From an uncultured euryarchaeote (GTDB lineage: Archaea > Thermoplasmatota > Poseidoniia > Poseidoniales > Poseidoniaceae), in the NCBI GenBank assembly GCA_937897005.1, contig CALCOQ010000357.1:1-11336 (forward strand): a stretch of 11,336 nucleotides of DNA, given 5' to 3'. The translations under genes were made by a program, and so were the position numbers. Under the pieces are notes generated by a model. The model did not search any database. It was not told the origin of the DNA and saw only the letters and a list, made by a program, of their open reading frames with translations. The first letter of the stretch is position 1. Every line of letters starts with the position of its first letter. Below, piece after piece: positions 1-6,315 of the stretch.

Positions 1-3000
1 AATCATCAGCGATCAAAGCATTGGCCCCTTCCAGCATCTCGGTCATTCCATACGAGGTGTTTCCTCTATCGACGTAGATCTGGACAATCTGGTGACTGAA
101 GCCATTGCTCATTCCCCAGATATTGGTGATATCATCGACCTTCAATTCAAAACGAGCATTCCAGGAACTCTGACTCACCTTCAGATGCTCAATATCCCAT
201 AGGCTGCCATCAGCAGCAAAATCCGTTGCCTGAGGTACATCCAGAGTACCTCCTCGGTCATCATCTCCAGTAGCGTCATCAATGTCGAGCAACGTTATCC
301 ATTCCTCAAGGTCAGGGAGCACCACCTCGGCTGGTGCTGGAGGTGCCATCTCCATATCCACACCATCTCCATATGACTGTGAATCCGCGAATGAGGTGAC
401 CACCTTCAGACGAGTGTTGTATCGCGGCGCCAGTCCAACCTCTGACCAAGGAACACTGAACTCGTAGACATCTTTGGCAGCACAGGCACCAAGAGCAGAA
501 GTGGAGGACCATACCCACTTCTCAGCATCTGCAACCTTTCCCTTTGCCTTGAACAGGTTCCATTTGGCGCGACCATCATCGCGCAATTCCGAGAAATCAA
601 AGGAAACCATGTACTTGGATGGGAATCCCAGTATCTCATTGCCGTAATATGTGCGGAAATTGGTCTCGACCTCATTGAAATTGATGGCATTTGCCTGCAT
701 CAAGTAGATCGACAGGTCGACATCAGCGGAATCCCAGACCTCCATCTCAGCAGGACTTGCAACCGAGAGGTCGACCCTGATGTGCAGATTGGTGGAATCA
801 TAGCCAACATGGAATGAAGCGATATCCAAAGCACCTCCATCAACACCACTTGCATCATATCGTGCAGCATCGTCCCATTCTCCAGGTAACGCGATACCAT
901 CTATCATCGGTTCCATCACCCCTCCGTAAGGTGAATCCGGAATCGCAGGATTGGTCCATAGATCCTGCAGATATGGCGGCAGTTCAAGGTTGATGGAACG
1001 ATAGATATTGGAGAGATGTACCTTGAACAGGACATCCCAGGTCTCGTCATAGCCGCTGTCTTGGTCAAGACCATACCACCAATACCAATCCGAGCCTTCA
1101 GCGATGTAGAGGCTCTCCCAGGCATCAGCCAGACCGGAATGAAAAGGATTCTCAGCCTCAAATGAAACCAGAGATCGACGAGCCTCGATCACGCGTTGCC
1201 ATGCCAGACTCTCCTCAGCCTCCCCCGCCCAGGTGGATAGGGTGCCATCGATCCATGAACCCGTGCCAATGGTGGATATCTCGGGTAATTCGTGACCTTC
1301 AGCAAGGAATTCAGCAGGAGTGGTGGTGACCACGGTAGGATGCGTAGATAATCGCGAGAACCATTCCTCAGTGAATGGCCTGCCATTATCGTGATGCTGG
1401 AAGTCTGACATGAACATCCAATTCTCTCCATCCATGGCCACGGTCAGAAGATGCTCGCTCGGGTCCTTTCCTGCATCCAGCAACTGCTGTCTGATATCGT
1501 CACAATAGGAAAGGAAGTCAGAGACTGCTGCCTCTGGGGTCATCGAACCATATTGGAAAGCAACGCGGTCACTTATCACTCGGTCGCGGAAGATGACTGA
1601 CACATTCCCCGTCTGCCAAGGCATCGCTAGATTCTCCGCCTCTTCAACATCGACGAAATCACCATTCACGTCTTTTGAGGCGGAAAGTATCTCCTCATCA
1701 GATACCATCCATTGAATCCCTACATCGGCAACAGGTTGGACCATCGCTGGACTCACCGCCTCTTCACTGGGCCACATACCAACTGGTCGGAATCCAAGTT
1801 CCTCCTCAAACAGGTCCATTCCATTCTCCAGATGAGTTGTGACATCCTCTGGCCACGAGTCCTTGTTGATCCTGATTCCATCTTCAAATGTCCACCCATC
1901 CATCATCAACAAGGGCATTATCGGATGATAATATGGAGTGGTGGTCAATTCCACTTGCCCACTGGCTGCAAGTTCGGAATACATCGGCAGGATGTTCGAC
2001 ATATGCGCCTCCTGCGCATCGAGCACGTAATTCAGGTCCTGTAGAGAATATTGGCCATTCTGCTGGAACAGATCGATGATGCCTTGGTCTCGATGACTGG
2101 CATTGTACGTACCCAGGATATAGGAAGGACTGAACTGGTAAAGATACCACAACACCTGAAGATCAAGGAAATCCTGAGCGCCCAGCAAGGTGTCATCCAT
2201 TATCGTGGCCGGCTTCAGATTATGTTTGGTCAAACCATAGATTTCCGAATATCGCTGGCTGCTCTCATACACCCATCCGACTCGAGGGTCATCCTCGGTC
2301 ACATTGTATATCCAACCTGAGTTCCAGAATGACTGGAACTGCATCGTATGCAACTCAAGTTCCGTCGCATTGGGATATCCTCCGGTATTCCATGAACGAC
2401 GAGAGATATCGGTGTGTACATCGAGCACTCCGTTCTCGGAATAATCGAGTAATTGCTCGATGAAGGAAGGAACCAGATTGTAAGTCACCTTGGTATCGGT
2501 GGTGGAGAGAATACCAGGTGAATCAACATATTCGGTCATCGCGTGGACTCGCACCCATGGCATCTCCACCATTCCTGTCAATTTGTTCTTGTAATACGGC
2601 TGATGTTGATGGAACACTATTGCTAGATTCAGCGCATCGTCAACCTTGACAGGCCCCCTCATATCCTCGATGACCGGAGAAGAAGAAGGGTCGCTGCCAT
2701 TCAGGTCGAGGTCATAGAAATGAGTGAAGGTTTCAGCCCCATTGGCAGTGGCCGGATTCTGTTGCGGGAAAGAGGTCCACACATTTCCTGCATCCTGCCA
2801 TTGTGCCCACGCCAACAATCCGAGTGAGGTTGGTGAGCCGATATTCAGCAGGGGAATGGAAATCTCAGAGGTTCTGTTCTCATCCCAACCGATCCACGTC
2901 TCGATACCATTCTGCTCACCTTCAGCCCATGAGGTCCCATTCCACGACAGCAAACGGAAGTAACTGGAATCCTCGAGAACGAAAGCATGGTCGCCGAGAA

Positions 3001-3301
3001 ATGGCAGGGTATGAGAGAACCCCCAATCTTTGGACAACGCACCTCCATCCTCGGAGGTATTGAGATAGACGAACAAGTCTGCTCCTTCGCTGACCGATTG
3101 CCAATCAGTTCCATTCCAAGCCAATGAAAGATGCGTTGAATTCCAGTCAAGATGCAAGGAAACTGCATTGGAATCGGTATCCATCAGTGTTTCTGGCCCC
3201 CAATCTGAAAGGTCTCCATCATGCGAGATATCTGCAGAAGCCAGCGATAGACACTGAGGAATCAACAATATGGCCATGATGGAGATGGCTATTCGACGCA
3301 C
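1..3301 (-). CDS. Secreted GH57 amylopullulanase / alpha-amylase, 3' end beyond window
   Basis: Predicted extracellular glycoside hydrolase of family 57 acting on alpha-1,4 (possibly also alpha-1,6) glucan links. I read the frame by hand: 1100 sense codons with no stop, running off the left edge, so the C-terminus is missing. The GTG start at 3301 is chosen because it gives a full signal peptide (RR at residues 2-3, hydrophobic core, cleavage after LASA at residue 23); an in-frame stop lies at 3326-3328. ATG at 3277 is an alternative but would lose the basic N-terminus. GH57 signatures seen: HQHQPY at 231-236; VELTTTPYYHP ending near 461; GMWPSEEAVSP with the presumed nucleophile E513; MDGENW with presumed acid D624; and GSWIDGTLSTW after it. 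An N-terminal DGDLSDW module (about 24-215), a second DG..LPGEWDDA module (about 800-985) and a glucodextranase-C/DOMON-like module from about 1000 flank the catalytic domain. The family is clear; precise bond specificity is not readable from sequence. Confidence 0.93.
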   Translation of the reverse strand, partial: MRRIAISIMAILLIPQCLSLASADISHDGDLSDWGPETLMDTDSNAVSLHLDWNSTHLSLAWNGTDWQSVSEGADLFVYLNTSEDGGALSKDWGFSHTLPFLGDHAFVLEDSSYFRLLSWNGTSWAEGEQNGIETWIGWDENRTSEISIPLLNIGSPTSLGLLAWAQWQDAGNVWTSFPQQNPATANGAETFTHFYDLDLNGSDPSSSPVIEDMRGPVKVDDALNLAIVFHQHQPYYKNKLTGMVEMPWVRVHAMTEYVDSPGILSTTDTKVTYNLVPSFIEQLLDYSENGVLDVHTDISRRSWNTGGYPNATELELHTMQFQSFWNSGWIYNVTEDDPRVGWVYESSQRYSEIYGLTKHNLKPATIMDDTLLGAQDFLDLQVLWYLYQFSPSYILGTYNASHRDQGIIDLFQQNGQYSLQDLNYVLDAQEAHMSNILPMYSELAASGQVELTTTPYYHPIMPLLMMDGWTFEDGIRINKDSWPEDVTTHLENGMDLFEEELGFRPVGMWPSEEAVSPAMVQPVADVGIQWMVSDEEILSASKDVNGDFVDVEEAENLAMPWQTGNVSVIFRDRVISDRVAFQYGSMTPEAAVSDFLSYCDDIRQQLLDAGKDPSEHLLTVAMDGENWMFMSDFQHHDNGRPFTEEWFSRLSTHPTVVTTTPAEFLAEGHELPEISTIGTGSWIDGTLSTWAGEAEESLAWQRVIEARRSLVSFEAENPFHSGLADAWESLYIAEGSDWYWWYGLDQDSGYDETWDVLFKVHLSNIYRSINLELPPYLQDLWTNPAIPDSPYGGVMEPMIDGIALPGEWDDAARYDASGVDGGALDIASFHVGYDSTNLHIRVDLSVASPAEMEVWDSADVDLSIYLMQANAINFNEVETNFRTYYGNEILGFPSKYMVSFDFSELRDDGRAKWNLFKAKGKVADAEKWVWSSTSALGACAAKDVYEFSVPWSEVGLAPRYNTRLKVVTSFADSQSYGDGVDMEMAPPAPAEVVLPDLEEWITLLDIDDATGDDDRGGTLDVPQATDFAADGSLWDIEHLKVSQSSWNARFELKVDDITNIWGMSNGFSHQIVQIYVDRGNTSYGMTEMLEGANALIADD

Positions 3302-3355
3302 AAGGCTCGCGAAGGGATGATGGTGTCAAAGGTTTTCCACGATTCGGGTCGAAGC
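3302..3355. promoter_or_regulatory. Divergent intergenic region between GH57 gene and malQ
   Basis: These 54 bases separate the GTG start of the GH57 gene (minus) from the preferred ATG of malQ (plus). Promoters for both genes should lie here or reach into the opposite 5' coding end. I see no convincing archaeal TATA box or BRE. The most AT-rich stretch is GGTTTTCC around 3331-3338, roughly 30 bases upstream of the GTG, which is where a box would sit for a leaderless transcript, but the match is poor. No Shine-Dalgarno sequence precedes either start, which agrees with leaderless or short-leader messages. If malQ instead starts at 3317 the gap shrinks to 15 bases. Confidence 0.35.
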
Positions 3356-4633
3356 ATGGCACAGTACTCCGGAATCCTGTGTCACCTCACATCGCTTCCT
3401 TCTGGAGACCTTGCTGAAGCAGAACGTTTCATCGATATGCTGGTGGATTCAGGGGCAAGTGTCTGGCAAATGCTGCCTCTGACCCCTCCTGATGAACATG
3501 CATCCCCATATTCCTCCCCTTCGGCCTTCGCAGCGTGGGATGGATGGACAGAAGAATTTGCTGATTCGGAATTCGACATGTCTGCTGAATCATATTGGTT
3601 GAGGGATTGGGCACTGTATCGAATGATCAAGAAGGAACAGAATGGCAAACCATGGTTCGAATGGCCTGATGAACTCAAGAACAGGGGTGCTGACGCATTG
3701 GCTCGATATTCGACAAGGGAAGTCATCGAGGAACAGAAGAGATTCATGCAGCGATGGGAAGACATCAAGGAATATGCAAACAACCGAGGTGTTTCTCTGA
3801 TCGGAGACCTACCTATCTTCATCGCTCATGATTCAGCCGATGTCTGGGCTCACAGGGAGTTGTTCCAACTCGACGAAGAAGGACAACCGGTAGTGGTTGC
3901 AGGAGTCCCTCCTGATTACTTCAATGAAGATGGTCAGCACTGGGGGATGGTGCTCTATGACTGGCAATCGCATGAAGATGAAGGGTGGGAATGGTGGAGA
4001 CAGCGGATGGGGCGTATGTTGCGCCTTTTCGATATGGTCAGGGTCGACCATTTTCGAGGCATTCATTCAGCCTGGGCAATTCCAGCAGAGGCGGAGAGCG
4101 CAAAAACTGGAGCCTGGCAAGAAGGACCGAAGGATGCCTTGGTTGAACAATTACTGGAGGTTGCTGGAAGTCCTAGACACATCATTGCTGAAGACCTCGG
4201 AATAATCCCTCCAGAAGTGGTTGAACTGCGAAAGAGGCACGGATTGGGAGGGATGGCCGTACTCCATTTCGGTTTTGACGACGACAATGCTGACAATCCA
4301 CACCGCCCAGAGAACATCTCATTCGATCAAGTGGTATACACTGGAACACACGATAATGATACCACGATGGGGTGGTGGGACAGCGCCCCGCCTGAACGAA
4401 GAAGCAGGGTTGAAAGATTTCGTGAGGAAGGCGAATCAGTACCCAGATGTTTGATCAGACTGGCTCTTGAATCAGCTGCAGGCATGGCCATCATCCCATT
4501 ACAGGACATCATGGAACTCGGTAGTGAAGCGAGAATGAACAGGCCGGGAACGGGGCATGGAAACTGGAGATGGCGATTTGACTGGGAACAAATCCCAGAT
4601 TTCATGCTGGAACCTGTTGAGTCAGAATCATAA
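3356..4633 (+). CDS. malQ: 4-alpha-glucanotransferase (amylomaltase, GH77)
   Basis: Cytoplasmic disproportionating enzyme that transfers maltosyl or longer alpha-1,4-glucan segments between maltodextrins, feeding the phosphorylase encoded next door. GH77 hallmarks: SGILCHLTSLPSGDL at the N-terminus, SPYSSPSAFA near residue 45-55, RVDHFRG with nucleophile D231, IIAEDLG with acid/base E279, THDNDTTMGWW with D333, and RMNRPGTGHGNWRWR near the end. At 425 residues it is shorter than the roughly 500 typical of amylomaltases; the usual GPYGIGDLG stretch after TSLPS is trimmed to SGDL. The start at 3356 is preferred because family members begin a few residues before (S/A)GILLH; in-frame ATGs at 3317 and 3320 would add 12-13 residues of unfamiliar sequence. 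No Shine-Dalgarno precedes 3356. It has no signal peptide. It is followed after 23 bases by glgP, so the two are probably one transcript. Confidence 0.93.
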   Translation: MAQYSGILCHLTSLPSGDLAEAERFIDMLVDSGASVWQMLPLTPPDEHASPYSSPSAFAAWDGWTEEFADSEFDMSAESYWLRDWALYRMIKKEQNGKPWFEWPDELKNRGADALARYSTREVIEEQKRFMQRWEDIKEYANNRGVSLIGDLPIFIAHDSADVWAHRELFQLDEEGQPVVVAGVPPDYFNEDGQHWGMVLYDWQSHEDEGWEWWRQRMGRMLRLFDMVRVDHFRGIHSAWAIPAEAESAKTGAWQEGPKDALVEQLLEVAGSPRHIIAEDLGIIPPEVVELRKRHGLGGMAVLHFGFDDDNADNPHRPENISFDQVVYTGTHDNDTTMGWWDSAPPERRSRVERFREEGESVPRCLIRLALESAAGMAIIPLQDIMELGSEARMNRPGTGHGNWRWRFDWEQIPDFMLEPVESES

Positions 4634-4656
4634 ATGGGAAATGGCGGTTGAACAAT

Positions 4657-6315
4657 ATGGGAATGATTGCATATTTCTCTGCCGAGATTGGCTTGGAATC
4701 AAGTCTCCCAACCTATTCTGGCGGACTTGGGGTCTTGGCGGGAGACCATGTCAAGGCTGCTGCTGACGCTGGTATCGATCTGATCGCTGTGACACTGCTG
4801 TACAGACAGGGATATGGTCGTCAACATGTTGATTCCGATGGCATCCAGAGTGAAACCTATCCTGAATTCGAGCCTTCAGACTTCCTTGAGGATACCGGCA
4901 TCGACCTCGCACTCGACCTTGATGGCTGCAAGTTGCATTCCCGAATCTGGAAACGAACCGTGACCGGTGTCTCTGGACACACAGTAGATGTGTTGTTCCT
5001 CGATACTCAGAATCCCGCGAATTCCACAGAACACATCGCCCTCAGCCAACGACTGTATGGAGGTGATGATTCTACGAGGATACGACAGGAATTCCTGCTT
5101 GGTGTTGGAGGCGTGCGCGCCCTCAAAGCATTGGCTGCTTGGCCACTCTCAGGTATTCATCTGAACGAAGGACATTGTGCCTTTGCCGCACTGGAATTGC
5201 TTGCTCAAGGCTGGAGTCGTGATGAACTGCGGAACAAGAGCCTGTTCACTACGCATACCCCTGTTCCTGCCGGTCATGACCGGTTCACTTGGGAAGAGAT
5301 GGAAGTGGTACTCGGGAATCTTCTACCTGAAGATGGACGCTCATTGGCCGGTGAAGATTCTGCTTCGATGAGCCATTTGGCCATCGAATTGTGTGGTAGA
5401 GCAAATGCCGTCTCTAATCTCAATGCCTTCGTGGCCAGTGAGATGTTTCCTCACCACCATATCCAACCGATTACCAATGGCGCACATCACATAACCTGGG
5501 TCTCACCTGCAATGGCATCATTGTATGATGAACAGATTTCGGGTTGGAGAGAGGACCCCCTGTTGTTGTCTCATGCTGGACGACTGGATGATGATGGCTT
5601 GACATCTGCCCGTTCCAGTTCAAGAGGAATATTGTTTGATATCATCCACTCGATGACTGGAATCAAACTTGATCCTTCGCGGCTGACCATCGGTTTTGCC
5701 AGACGTTTCGCCACCTACAAGCGCGCTGACCTTGTCTTCCATGACCTTGAGCGCCTGCGAAGTGTAGGAAAAGGAAAGATGCAATTCGTCTTTGCAGGAA
5801 AAGCACATCCCAAGGATGAAGGTGGCAAAGATATGATTCGAAGAATCTTTGAGGCAGCAAAGACTCTCGGTGAAGACATTCTGGTAGTCTTCCTTGAGGA
5901 CTATTCGATGGCGACCGGACTGGCGATGACCAGCGGTGTCGATGTTTGGATGAACAATCCCGTCCGGCCCATGGAAGCGAGTGGAACCAGTGGAATGAAA
6001 GCGCTGTTGAACGGAGTCCCGAATTGCTCCATCCTCGATGGCTGGTGGCCAGAGGGCTGTGAACACGGAGTCAACGGTTGGGCGGTGGGAAACAGTGAGG
6101 ATGAACGAGACGATGTACGCGATAACAGGGCACTGCTCGATACTCTTGAGCAAGAGGTTCTACCAGCATGGCAGGAAGGAGCGGAAAGATGGGCCGCATT
6201 CTCCAGAGCAGCCATCAAGACCAGCGCCCGCTTCACAGCAGCAAGGATGTTGGATGAATACCTACGTATCTACGAGTCTTTCATTCTTCAAGAGGGGGTT
6301 TCCGCCCAAGTATGA
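4657..6315 (+). CDS. glgP: Alpha-glucan phosphorylase, short form (GT35)
   Basis: Pyridoxal-phosphate enzyme that splits alpha-1,4-glucan with inorganic phosphate to give glucose-1-phosphate in the cytoplasm. The sequence carries the short alpha-glucan phosphorylase signatures in order: IAYFSAEIGLESSLPTYSGGLGVLAGDH at the start (split here only as a description), NEGHCAF, TTHTPVPAGHDRF, ITNGAHHITW, GFARRFATYKRADL, VFAGKAHPKDEGG, and MEASGTSGMKALLNG with the presumed PLP lysine K448. About 552 residues, shorter than classical glycogen phosphorylases (800 or more) and lacking the N-terminal extension found in longer relatives. ATG 4657 is chosen: GGCGGTTGA just upstream is a weak ribosome-binding match. 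TTG 4648 (three residues earlier) and ATG 4663 (two later) are also possible. The 3' end overlaps the convergent amylase gene by 35 bases. Its position after malQ fits the standard maltodextrin degradation pair. Confidence 0.94.
   Translation: MGMIAYFSAEIGLESSLPTYSGGLGVLAGDHVKAAADAGIDLIAVTLLYRQGYGRQHVDSDGIQSETYPEFEPSDFLEDTGIDLALDLDGCKLHSRIWKRTVTGVSGHTVDVLFLDTQNPANSTEHIALSQRLYGGDDSTRIRQEFLLGVGGVRALKALAAWPLSGIHLNEGHCAFAALELLAQGWSRDELRNKSLFTTHTPVPAGHDRFTWEEMEVVLGNLLPEDGRSLAGEDSASMSHLAIELCGRANAVSNLNAFVASEMFPHHHIQPITNGAHHITWVSPAMASLYDEQISGWREDPLLLSHAGRLDDDGLTSARSSSRGILFDIIHSMTGIKLDPSRLTIGFARRFATYKRADLVFHDLERLRSVGKGKMQFVFAGKAHPKDEGGKDMIRRIFEAAKTLGEDILVVFLEDYSMATGLAMTSGVDVWMNNPVRPMEASGTSGMKALLNGVPNCSILDGWWPEGCEHGVNGWAVGNSEDERDDVRDNRALLDTLEQEVLPAWQEGAERWAAFSRAAIKTSARFTAARMLDEYLRIYESFILQEGVSAQV

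Noticed and set aside
1712..2320. Short plus-strand frames across 1712-2320
   Set aside because: Antisense to the continuous GH57 frame, which carries catalytic motifs in exactly this stretch; the plus-strand translations show no family features.
3262..3272. ACAATATGG as a TATA box for malQ
   Set aside because: It is a weak match to the archaeal box, lacks a purine-rich BRE, and lies inside the GH57 signal peptide coding sequence; not enough to call.
3230..3301. Twin-arginine (Tat) export signal for the GH57 enzyme or the GH13 enzyme, suggested by RR near the N-termini
   Set aside because: Neither has the S/T-RR-x-F-L-K context; both look like ordinary Sec signals with basic N-region, hydrophobic core and small residues at the cleavage site.
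3382..3822. Open frame of 146 codons on the minus strand
   Set aside because: Antisense shadow of malQ, Ser-rich with no motif, while malQ is clearly the coding frame.
5620..6153. Open frame of 177 codons on the minus strand
   Set aside because: Fully inside glgP, antisense, with no recognisable domain and an implausible composition; glgP shows strong family motifs throughout the same bases.
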